From Halichoerus grypus (taxonomy: Eukaryota > Chordata > Mammalia > Carnivora > Phocidae): a stretch of DNA of 64,000 nucleotides. The translations under genes were made by a program, and so were the position numbers. The notes beneath the pieces were generated by a model. It was not told where the DNA came from and searched no databases. It saw nothing but the letters and a program-made list of their open reading frames with translations. Of the stretch, positions 1 through 9,112 are shown piece after piece. Where the stretch lies: the NCBI RefSeq assembly GCF_964656455.1, contig NC_135718.1, forward strand, positions 145,620,262-145,684,261, in the 5' to 3' direction. The first letter of the stretch is position 1. Each line of letters opens with the position of its first letter.

Positions 1-247
1 TGTAATGTTCAGCAAGGCAACATAGTTTAATAATACTGCATTGAATATTTGAACATTGCTAAAAGAGAGTATCCTAAAAGCTCTCATTACAAGGGGAAAA
101 ATCTGTCACTATGTACGGTAATGGATGTTAACTACATTTATTTCGGTGATCATTTTGCAACATATACAAATGTCAAATCATTATGTTGCACATCTGAAAC
201 TAATGCAATGTTATATGTCGATTATACCTTAATAAAAATAAAATAAA
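1..247 (+). mobile_element. L1 LINE 3'-terminal fragment
   Basis: Only the last part of an L1 element lies in the window. The text shows the typical L1 3' UTR ending: a run around GTAATGGATGTTAAC, then a stretch close to TCAAATCATTATGTTGCAC, then TATGTCGATTATACC and an AATAAAAATAAAATAAAA tail. The same tail pattern recurs in the L1 ending near 2890, which supports the call. The open frame over 49-246 is accidental and has no L1 protein similarity. The upstream part is cut off by the window edge. Confidence 0.8.
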
Positions 248-1315
248 AGGCATTAGGTATAAAAAAGAAAAAGAAATTGCTAAATATCTCCCAGGATCTT
301 TGCAACCTCTCTTCCCTTTAGCAACAGAACCACTTGAATTTTAGCAGCTACAAGTCTGCCCACATAAATACCGCATTTGCTAGCTACCCTCGCAACTAGG
401 TGTGGCCATATGACGCAGTTCTGGTCAATAGGTGGAAATGATGTTAACAACTTCCAGATTATATCTTTAAAAAGAAATTTTTCCTGTCCTTTGCTTTCTC
501 CTGTTTCTTGCTGACAGAAATGTCACAACATGTGTAGCAGCCAACTTTGACCCAGAACCACCTTTTATTTGAAGTCTTTCAATGACTTTGTGGTGACAAA
601 TATCCTACACACTCTGGACAAATCCCCCTTTGGACTATTAAATGAGAGACAAAATTCTATTGTATTTAAGTTATTGTAACTTTGGGTTTCCCTGATACAG
701 AAACAACCTAGACACCCCCCCCCAAAAAAAAGGCACAGGCATTATGTTTAGGGTTAGAAATTGTATATGATTTCCTAAACGATGTTCAAAGAATTAGAGA
801 AGCTGTTGCAATGGCTGGCAAGCCTGGGAGAAGTCTGTTTTGATTTAGTGAGTTTGTATCTCAAATAAGATAAAGCAGTTTAGGCTACTGCATCCCATCC
901 CCCATTTATCTGCTGATCTTGAGGTAAATTAGACAGCTGCTGACACCCCCCCGCCCGATGTCACAGCCTGGACAGAGGTGGCCAGTCTTGAGGCAGCTCT
1001 GCATGACTGGACAGGTGTGAAGACAGGCACCAGGGCTCATTATGAAAGGAGCAGCACTGGACACTGCTTGGGATGGCCACACAGTCACATTGCTTGCATG
1101 AATACCTCCGCCAATCTATTGTTTTAACTTCCTCCCTGAATAAAGATCTTTACAAGAGGACACAGGGCATTCACATTGTCCAGATAGCGCCATAAACACA
1201 TCATCTACCTTCAACCATATCTATCTAGGAAAAGAAAAAAAAGGACTATCCATTTTATGAGATTTTCCTACCCTGTAACAGCGATGAGAGAATGGGGGGT
1301 AGAGTAGTGATAGCC
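248..1315. other. Intergenic stretch with a possible LTR-like relic
   Basis: No gene is seen. Around 350-560 the text resembles an old mammalian LTR-like repeat (GGTGTGGCCATATGAC followed by CAGTTCTGGTCAATAGG), the same family I suspect at 17925-18215. A C9A8-type homopolymer junction sits near 714-731. The remainder is unrecognised. Confidence 0.4.
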
Positions 1316-1325
1316 CTCTCTTTTT

Positions 1326-1381
<56 letters not shown>

Positions 1382-1451
1382 TTTCTTTCTTTCTTTCTTT
1401 CTTTCTCTCTCTCTTCCTTTCTTCCTTTTCTTTCTTTCTTTCGTTCTTTCT
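1316..1451. repeat. (CTTT)n microsatellite
   Basis: About 135 bases of CTTT/TTTC units, with a short CTCTCT block and a CCTT variant near 1404-1428. It abuts the 5' edge of the L1 fragment starting near 1452. On the minus strand it encodes an artefactual Lys/Glu/Arg-rich frame. Length polymorphism between individuals is likely. Confidence 0.95.
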
Positions 1452-2900
1452 GTGAATGGTGTAAAGAATGAATAATTCAGGTAAAATATCTGAGCCCAGA
1501 AATAATCTCTTACATACATAGTCAAGAAATATTTGACAAAGGAGCTGAGAATACTCAATAGGGAAAAGATAGTCTCTTCAATAAATGATGTTGGAAAAAC
1601 TGGATAATCACATGCAGAAGAATGAAGCTGGACCTCCATCTTATACCACTCACAACAATTAACTCAAAATTTATTTGAGGTCTTAAACATAATACCTGAA
1701 ACCATAAAACTCCTACAGGAAAATAGAGAGGAAAAAAGGTCCTTGATATTGGCCTTGGCAATGATTTTTTTGGATATGACACCAAAAACACAGGCAACAA
1801 AAGCAAAGCTAAGAAGCTTCTGTGCAGGAAAGAAACAACAAACAAAATGAAAAGGCAACCTACTGAATGGAAGAAAATATTTACAAATCATATATCTGAT
1901 AAGGAATTAATATCCAAAATATATAAGGAGCTCATACAACTTAATAGTAAAAAAATCCAATTAAAAATGCACAGAGGAACTGAATAGACATTTTTCCAAA
2001 GAAGACACACAAATAGCCAACAGGTACATGAAAAAGTACTCAACATCAATAGTCATCAGGAAAATGTAAAATAAAATCATAATGAGATATCACCTCACAG
2101 CTGTTAGAATGGCTATCATCAAAAGGCAGGGGATATCAAGTGTTGGCAAGGATGTGGAGAAAAGAAGAACACTTTGGAGGGAATGTCAATTGGTACAGAC
2201 ATTGTGGAAAAAAATATGGTATTCCTCAAAAAATCAAAAATAGGACTTCATATTATCCAGTAATCCCACTTCCGGTTATAGATCCAAAGGAAATGAAACA
2301 GGGTATCGAAGAGATATCTGCACTCCCACGCTTATTATTCACAATAGCCAAGAGAGGGAAACAATCTAACAACGTACATGGCTGTCTTAGATGAATGGAT
2401 GAAGAAGATGTGATGTTTATAATGATGAGAAAGAGAGAAATCCTGCCTTTTGCAACAACATAAATGGACCTCGAGGCATTGGGCTAAGGGAATTATAAGT
2501 CAGACAGACAAAGACAAATACTGTATGATCTCACTTTTATGTGGAATCAAAAAGCCAAACTCATGGGAACAGAGATAGAATGGTGGTTGCCAAGGGCTGG
2601 GGAGTGACGTCATGGGGGGATGTTGGTCAAAGAGTACAAACTTCCAGTTATAAGTTGAGTAAGTTCTGGAAACCTAATGTATAACATGGTGATTATGCTA
2701 ACAAGACTGTATTATGTACTTAAAATTTGGTGAAAGAATAGATGTTAAATATTCTCACCACAGAAGAAATGGTAATTATGTATATTATTACCCTACCGTG
2801 GTAATAATTTTACAACATATAAGTGTATCAAATCAATACATTGTACACCTTAAACTTACACAATGTTATACATCAATTATATCTCAATAAAACTGGAAAA
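1452..2900 (+). mobile_element. Degenerate L1 LINE: ORF2 C-terminal part plus 3' UTR
   Basis: The text follows the 3' third of L1 ORF2 in order: the GTTGGAAAAACTGGATAATCA region near 1590, the block around 2085 (ATGAGATATCACCTCACA), the TGGCAAGGATGTGGAGAAA segment near 2142-2162, and ACTGTATGATCTCACTTTTATG near 2520-2541. The 3' UTR ends with TATCTCAATAAAACTGG near 2880-2896. Many stops and frameshifts break the frame; only about 84 codons remain open at 2140-2394. The reverse transcriptase and endonuclease domains are absent, so this is a 5'-truncated dead copy. A Can-SINE inserted directly at its A-rich tail. Confidence 0.9.
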
Positions 2901-2909
2901 AAACTGTAT

Positions 2910-3105
2910 TTTTTTTTAAAGAGTTTACTTATTTATTTGAGAGAAAGAGAGTGCGCGAGCACAAGTGGGGGAGGGACAAAGGGAGAGGGAGAAGCAGACT
3001 CCCCTGCTGAGTGGGGAGCCCAACACTGGGGCTCCATCCCAGGACCCAGGATCATGACCTGAGCTGAAAGCAGTTGCTTAGCGTACTGAGCCACCCAGGT
3101 GCCCC
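2910..3105 (-). mobile_element. Can-SINE (tRNA-derived)
   Basis: Read on the minus strand it begins GGGGCACCTGGGTGGCTCAG, passes through a CT-rich middle and ends in AAATAAATAAGT plus an A tail (the T run at 2909-2917). It is flanked by an imperfect duplication of the L1 tail (AAACTGTAT before, AAACCTGTAT after), so it landed in the poly(A) end of the upstream L1. Confidence 0.93.
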
Positions 3106-4589
3106 AAAACCTGTATGTTTCTATATTTCACCCAACAAGATGCAGCTGTCCTGAAAAGTAAAGAAATTCCCAACTCACCCCCAGAACAAGGAGATGCATG
3201 GTCCCAACTGAATCGTATCCACCACCAGCTACATTCAATGTCTCTCAAATTCTGCCAGTCTCTGTTACCTAAAGTTAAAATCATAAAGTTAACTTTGAAC
3301 GACTTGGATACTAAACAAAAATGAGAAGAGAATGATTCGTTTATATAAATACACATCTTGTAAGAGAAATCTGCAAAGTTACCAGAGTCCTCCTCTATAA
3401 CTGGTCACAATACCCTCCGTAATTGCTATCTATGGCTTTCTTCTTCTACTGACCATTCCACATTTCCACTTCCTTCAGCCAGAACTTCAGCCGGGTCATG
3501 AGCACTTTTAGAGTGTGGTCATGGTTTGTTCATCTGGCTTCAGTGGAGCTAAAGGACTCTGGAGCTAAAAAAATCAAATAGCTTAAAAAAATTAAAAAAT
3601 TTAAAAATAAAAAAAAAATCTAAAAAAAAAAGGAAAGAAAGAAATCAAATAGCTGTGTAGGCCAGTCTTGGACAGGTTATACACGCAGACGTTGATGTTG
3701 GCCAGGGAAAGACAGCATTGAGGAGCAGCAAGCACTGAACCCACCAAAGCAAGACGAATTATCAGCAGGGTACTGAGGGCCACGTAGGAGGGCCACACTC
3801 TACCGTGAGGGAAACAGTGATGTACAATTTAACTGCAGCCAAAATACACACCAGACACTTTTTCTTGCCTCCTGCCCCCCCCCATTATCAGGATGGACAT
3901 GTAGGAAACATAACAGCTGCTCAGAATTTTAGGGATTTACCAGAAAGAACAAATGTGTCCTACAGTGTGGGCTGTGTCACCTCCCCATGGAGGCCGTTCC
4001 TCCATGAGATGAGCTAAGTGATTCATGGATATGAATCACCCATGACATCTGTCACATTCAGTCTCTAAAGCTGATGTGGATTGGGAGTGAGGCGTGCCCT
4101 GCCCTGATTAGGTCCCTGTGTGACGGGGTGGGTGTGGAGGAGGGGAGTCCTGTCCATATACACTACTTTTTCATTTTAAGTAGTTGGAAATGAAAAAACT
4201 AAAACATGCCAAGTAAAGCTGAACGCTCAGATTTAGCTTTCCTTTCCATCTCTCTAGGAATGAGATATTAATAAAATCTGACTCCCGAGCCATCCTCTGG
4301 ACTTTTACTGAGGCTGAAGGCATTACTCCGAGTGGATATGGGGCAGGGTCTGAGCAATTTAAAGCCAGAATAAAACATACTTCGTTCACTTTGCCTAGGA
4401 CATGTATTTCTGTTCCCCGGGCGTTGGAATTCAGGTCATATAGAATCCCATAGAAACGGCTGGAATCATCTGAGACCACAGGAGACGTCACATCAAAGCC
4501 ATAAGGGGCTGTGTCAGGTACTTACATAAAAGTCACATTCACACCAAACTGAGGAGAGATGGTGTTGACTGCTGATCGGGGTTTCATTG
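3106..4589. other. Unrecognised intergenic sequence
   Basis: No gene, RNA or clear repeat family is seen. An A-rich low-complexity stretch lies at 3577-3650. Short open frames at 3805-4017 (plus) and 4171-4491 (minus, 106 codons) show no recognisable domain and are probably chance. Confidence 0.5.
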
Positions 4590-4745
4590 TCAACTCAGCC
4601 ACAGGTCAGCCTGGAAACCTTAGGCTAAGCCTTTGCCTCCCCTGAGTTTCTATATCATCTTTTATAAAAATAGAGCTAATGCAGCCCAATTATGAAGGCT
4701 GTTGTGTTAATTAAATGAATGGACATACGTGAAATCCTCTGACAC
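4590..4745 (+). mobile_element. MIR SINE relic
   Basis: Diverged match to the middle and 3' part of the mammalian-wide interspersed repeat: a CAGCCTGGAAACCTTAGGC region, then the core equivalent of CTCAGTTTCCTCATCTGTAAAATGG reading CTGAGTTTCTATATCATCTT, then the GGCTGTTGTGTTAATTAAATGA stretch. It is ancient and non-functional. Confidence 0.7.
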
Positions 4746-4813
4746 CAGACTCCGAATGTATTAGCTTCTTTCCCTTCTTTCCATCTTCCTTATCAGTGGG
4801 AGCAAAGCCTATT

Positions 4814-5019
4814 CTTTTTTTAAATTTTTTTTATTTAAATGCAATTTAGTTAACACATAGTGTATTACTAGTTTCAGAGGTAGAGGTCAGTGATTCATCA
4901 GTTGCATAGAACACCCAGTGCTCATTCCATCATGTGCCCTCTTTAAAGCCCATCACCCAGTTACCCTTTCCCCCACCTACCTCGCCTCCAGCCACCCTTT
5001 GTTTCCTACAGTTAAGAGT
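4814..5019 (-). mobile_element. L1 3' UTR fragment, carnivore type
   Basis: Read on the minus strand this is the terminal L1 3' UTR ending in a poly(A) stretch (the T run at 4814-4830). The plus strand shows AGTGATTCATCAGTTGCATA and ACACCCAGTGCTCATTCCAT, typical of carnivore L1 tails. Flanking copies of GCAAA(G/A)CCTATT at 4802-4813 and 5020-5031 look like a target-site duplication, so this is a severely 5'-truncated insertion of about 200 bases. Confidence 0.87.
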
Positions 5020-5126
5020 GCAAAACCTATTTCTTTGCCACAAAACCACAAATTACAAAATCTTCCCAAAATTATAAACTATGTCATTGTATCATCCTAC
5101 TCAAAAACATCTATGCTGTCACTAGG

Positions 5127-5305
5127 CCCAGGTTGGGTTCAAGTGTCAGCTCCACACTTACTGGATGTGTGACTTTTGGCAAAATCAATGTACACAACCT
5201 CAGTTTCCTCCTCTGTAGAATGGGATAATAATGGCCCCTACTTCAGATGGTCATCAAAGAGAAGTTTCAATGAAAGAATACATATAAAGTGCTCAGAAGC
5301 TATCA
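5127..5305 (+). mobile_element. MIR SINE
   Basis: A well-preserved MIR: GGGTTCAAGTGTCAGCTCC, then TGTGTGACTTTTGGCAAA, then CCTCAGTTTCCTCCTCTGTA followed by GAATGGGATAATAATGG, ending near AAAGTGCTCAGAA. These correspond in order to the MIR tRNA-like region, core and tail. Confidence 0.9.
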
Positions 5306-6200
5306 GCTAGAAGGTCTGCCTTTTAATGACCTTCAGTTTCCTCTGGATTCTACCCGTTAGCATGAAAGTAAATGAGAGAGAGACCAAAACAGTTTTGGAG
5401 ACCTTGTTCTTGTCTTGATAACAGAAGAGCTGGTCTAAGTCCTTAATCCCATCCTAAATACCCTTGGTGTCTTTGATTCCCACCACCTGCTCCGACTTCC
5501 CCTGGAGGGTTTTCACAGTCTGTGCTCCCCACCATCCTAGAGAGTACAACTATCCCCGTCACATGACGGTGAACAGGTAGGTGTGGGGGAGGAGCTCCCT
5601 GAGAGATGTTCATTACACACACACACACACTCAGAAGCCCAGGGCAGAGGGCCCAGAAGCCCTTTAAAGATAAAAATGTTTGTTTTCCCAGTTTGGCCCC
5701 TCCAATTCTAATGAAAGCTTCCGAGCGCTACAGTGATGGTAGGAACCAGCTGCGGGCCAGGTGGGTAGGAGGTGTTAGCGCCGGGGCGATGGCTGTCACC
5801 TCCCACAGCTCTGGCATTCTACAGGAGTATAATTTGAAGGGTGGCCGGTCTTCTTGGTTTTTTGGGGGGAGGGCATGTCTAGTTATGTTTTGTTTAGTTT
5901 TTAAAAATCAAGTGGTCCTTATGTATGTGTCTCTGTTTGTCTATGTGTATTTGCGTGGGGAGGTGGAGAAAAATGGGATCAGAATCACTTTGAAGACTTG
6001 GTCAAAATAAATAGCTAAACTTTCCCCTACCAGGTCCTAAAATGCCAAGGTTCTGATTCACTCATTGTTGTGAGGTCTGGACATAGGTGTTTTGATGAAG
6101 AATCCAGGGAATTCTGACATGCACATCCTCCAGCTGAGAGAATCAATAATCAAGTGTCGGCAAGGCCATCTTTATTTACTCCCAAAGTTTATTTAGAAGT
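5306..6200. other. Unrecognised intergenic sequence with a short (AC)8 tract
   Basis: No gene or clear repeat. An (AC)8 dinucleotide run lies at 5615-5630. The 134-codon plus frame at 5606-6010 begins in that tract, has no recognisable domain and is probably chance. Confidence 0.5.
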
Positions 6201-6591
6201 AGAAAGTTAAAGCAAATGGTGAGCTCTGTGAATTGTGTAAGACTGATGAATCATGGACCTGTACCTCTGAAACAAATAATACATTATATGTTTTTTAAAA
6301 AAGAAGATAGTAGGAAGGAAAAATGAAGGGGGGAAATTGGACGGGGAGATGAACCATGAGAGACTATGGACTCTGAGAAACAAACTGAGGGTTCTAGAGG
6401 GGAGGGGGGTGGGAGGATGGGTTAGCCTGGTGATGGGTATTAAAGAGGGCACATTCCGCATGGAGCACTGGGTGTTATACACAAATAATGAATCATGGAA
6501 CACTACATCAAAAACTAATGATGTAATGTATGATGACTAACATAACATAATAAAATAAAATTAAAAAAATAAAATAAGAAAGTTAAAGCAA
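6201..6591 (+). mobile_element. 5'-truncated young L1 (3' UTR only) with 15-bp target-site duplication
   Basis: The insert proper is 6216-6576. It begins TGGTGAGCTCTGTGAATTGTG, carries a GAAGAT tract, then AACCATGAGAGACTATGGAC, a G-run cluster at 6399-6421, GCACTGGGTGTTATACAC, and ends in an AATAAAATAAAATT-type tail. Both sides carry the perfect 15-mer AGAAAGTTAAAGCAA (6201-6215 and 6577-6591), the hallmark of L1-driven insertion. It is the same L1 family as the antisense copy at 59665-60531. No ORF2 coding sequence is included. Confidence 0.95.
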
Positions 6592-6655
6592 TCCAGAACC
6601 CTTCCATGCAGGGCAAGGGCATTCAATTCACAAGGGGTGCCATGTTTCCTGTTCA

Positions 6656-6857
6656 TTTTTTTTTTAAGGATTTTATCAATTTATTTGAGAGAGAGAGTGC
6701 AAGCACAAGCGGGGGTGGGGGAGGAGCGTCAGAGGCAGAGGGAGAAGCAGACTCCCCACGAAACAGAGAGCCTGACATGAGGCTCGATCCCAGGACCCTG
6801 AGATCATGACCTGAGCTGAAGACAGATACTTAACCGACTGAGCCACCCAGGCACCCC
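6656..6857 (-). mobile_element. Can-SINE (tRNA-derived)
   Basis: On the minus strand it reads GGTGCCTGGGTGGCTCAG onward, with the GGGATCGAGCC B-box-like segment, a CT-rich middle and a T-run (A tail) at 6656-6665. The flanks TCCTGTTCA at 6647-6655 and 6858-6866 form a 9-bp target-site duplication. Confidence 0.95.
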
Positions 6858-7262
6858 TCCTGTTCACATTTTTCTACCAAAGCCTACTCGACCCCTTTCC
6901 TTCCCTTTCCCTATTCTGCTTTTCCCTGTTCCTATATCTGTTATCCATTTCCTTTCGTCATTTTGCTCCTTCCTATTAGCCCCTGGGGACACTTGAGGGC
7001 CTGTCAGCATAGCATTAGGGAAGTGGCTTATTTTAAGTCCTCCCACCGTGTGCCCCTCCGGAACCTCAGGTAACACCTTCATTGTGATGCTGTGTACCTG
7101 CCCGTGTTTCCCACAGTGGGGCAGCAAGGGGGCTCATCTGAGCTTGCCTTCTCCTCTTTGGTGACACACTGTCCTGTTGGAGCTGTTCCCTACCACCTTC
7201 CCTCACCCACTGCTCGTCTCCTTTCCGGGGGCTCCTGCTTCCCCAGGCATCACTGTGAAGAA
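6858..7262. other. Unrecognised intergenic sequence
   Basis: Moderately GC-rich unique sequence between a SINE and a DNA transposon. Small overlapping frames on both strands show no domain. No gene is seen. Confidence 0.5.
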
Positions 7263-7433
7263 CAGCGGTTCTCAAACTTCCTCCAGGTCCCCTAGAGGCC
7301 TTGCAAGAGCAGACTGCGGGGCCCCTTCCCCCTGACTTTCTGATTTGTAAGACTGGGTGGGGGCCCGAGAATTTGCTTTTCGAATAATTACCCCGTTGCT
7401 GTGGGTTCAGGGACCACACTTTTAGAACCGCTG
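7263..7433 (+). mobile_element. MER5A-like hAT-Charlie non-autonomous DNA transposon
   Basis: It starts CAGCGGTTCTCAAAC and ends TTTTAGAACCGCTG, near-perfect inverted ends of the MER5A type. The interior GTGGGGGCCCGAGAATTTGC and CAGGGACCACACTTT match remembered MER5A sequence. The 8-bp flanks GTGAAGAA (7255-7262) and GTGAACAG (7434-7441) agree at 6 of 8 positions, as expected for an aged hAT target duplication. Confidence 0.92.
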
Positions 7434-7477
7434 GTGAACAGAAGAGAACATAGGGAGCAAACTCACTTGACTTCCAT

Positions 7478-7605
7478 TATGAAGTTAGTCACTGAAGGCT
7501 CAGTCAGCCAGGCAAATTATTTGTTTTCTTAGAGGCTCAGTATCCTCAGCTGCAAAAATATGACAATAATCTCACAGAACTATTTTATGGAGTAAACAAG
7601 ATATT
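7478..7605 (+). mobile_element. MIR SINE relic
   Basis: Diverged MIR core: GGCTCAGTATCCTCAGCTGC, then AAAAATATGACAATAATCTC, then a GTAAACAAG tail, matching the CCTCAGTTTCCTCATCTGTAA and GGGATAATAATA core with substitutions. Ends are approximate. Confidence 0.65.
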
Positions 7606-7972
7606 GTCTTTCTGGCTTTCTATGTGAGAAGCAAAATTTATTAAATGGGATCTGAAGCACGAGGTCCCTTTTACTAGCCACGCAGGTGGCACTGGGCACC
7701 AACACCAATGCCATATGGTGTGATTAGGGATGTGAGTAACCATTTCAATGCACAAAGTCTCAGGATTCGCTCGCCTTCCCCTGACACTCCCTCTCCCTGC
7801 CAATGTGTAGTCCAAACAGAGAAGGAAATGAAAGTCGCTTTCATCTTCCTGGTCCTCATTCCCCTCCCTCCCTCCCTCATGCCACTCAATCTGGAATCCT
7901 GAAGCTAGTGCAAAGGGCACATTATGTCCTTAGAAGGAATGTACAGGGCTTGCATTCCTGTGCTCAGAAGAG

Positions 7973-8150
7973 AGTGTGGTCTAATGGGTAGGAAGTGGGA
8001 GCGGTAGGGTGGTGGGTTCTATTTAAAGCCTCCCCACTGACTCACTGAGGCATCCAAGGGAAATGGTTTCACTTCTGGGCCTTTGGATTTCCTCTTGTTA
8101 GAGGGAAGAACAATATCCCCTTCTTAGCAGGGTGCTTCTGAGGGCTGAGA
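7973..8150 (+). mobile_element. MIR SINE relic
   Basis: Starts in the tRNA-like part (GTGTGGTCTAATGGGTAGGA), continues through GGTGGGTTCTATTTAAAGCC and AATGGTTTCACTTCTGGGCC, and ends in a GGGTGCTTCTGAGGGCTGAG stretch. The order fits MIR with many substitutions. Confidence 0.7.
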
Positions 8151-8944
8151 AGTTGGTATTTGAGAAGGCCTTGGAGCTGGGGAGTTACATAGTCATACCA
8201 AATGTGGAATCTAGAGAAGCACATAATTCCTCCATCTTCTCAGAAGCATGACAGAATGCTTATGTCCAGCCAGACAGGCAGCTCAAGACTCCATCCTGAG
8301 CCACCTGAAGCTCTGCGGTTTGGAAATATTCAAGATAATGAGAATTTTGTAAGCACTCCTGCTGAGTCAGCATGCCCCCCTTCCCTGAGGTTTGGGGCAA
8401 ACAAAAGCGGGGAGCAGGAGGGAGCCCTGGCCCAGGACTCTGAATGGAAGATGTCTGGGCCCGGCTCTGTCTGTCACACCTTTGGAACCTTGGGCCAGAG
8501 CCCGCACCACTCCAAGTCTCAGCCTCTGGTGATCTCTGACACCCCTTCCAGCTCTTTGACATCCCCGAGGTTCTAGAACCCTGATCCATGAGGTCTCGTC
8601 CAGTGTGACCGAGAAGTCAAGGAAATCAGTGGAGAATAGCTCTTGGTTTCCACTAAGAAACCACACAAGTCCTGTCCTCAGGCTTTGCCTTCCCCCGGAG
8701 AGGCTGCCGGTACGGTCAGTTCACTACCTCATTCAGCTTTTATGAATCCTTGCTTGCCTTGGGCTGGGCAGAGGGACAAGAGAAGCTCCTGCCTTCAAAG
8801 GGCTCAGGGAATGACCACACAAGCGCACAGTTAATGCTTCCAAGGGTTTGGAAAGGCCTTCAAAGAACAGAGGGAAGGAAAAGGAAACTATGAGTCAAAA
8901 GCCACAAGAAAGGCAAAAGGTAGGGAAAAGTCTATCTACCTCCT
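8151..8944. other. Unrecognised intergenic sequence
   Basis: A moderately GC-rich stretch. The overlapping open frames of up to 124 codons (8202-8576 plus, 8260-8589 minus) have no recognisable domain, no convincing splice context and sit opposite each other, as expected of stop-poor non-coding DNA. Confidence 0.5.
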
Positions 8945-9112
8945 ACCTCCAGGTACCAAGCTGGCTGCTTTATATACATGAATTCATTATCTTTTCATCC
9001 ATCTTATGAGGTAGATTTTTTTTTTTTTTTTGCCCAATTTAAAATTAATCGAAAGTGAGGCCTAATAAATTTCCTAATGTTCCCAGAGCTAGTATGCGGT
9101 GCTTAACACACT
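8945..9112 (-). mobile_element. MIR SINE relic (antisense)
   Basis: Reads as the reverse complement of MIR: GCTTTATATACATGAATTCA, TCTTATGAGGTAGATT, a T15 run, then AAAGTGAGGCCTAATAAATT and TCCCAGAGCTAGTATG. This corresponds to ATGAGGTAGG, GAAACTGAGGC and ACACAGCTAGTAAG of antisense MIR. Confidence 0.75.

Noticed and set aside
1268..1639. 123-codon minus frame rich in Lys, Glu and Arg
   Set aside because: It is the translation of the CTTT microsatellite and flanking L1 text; no protein signal.
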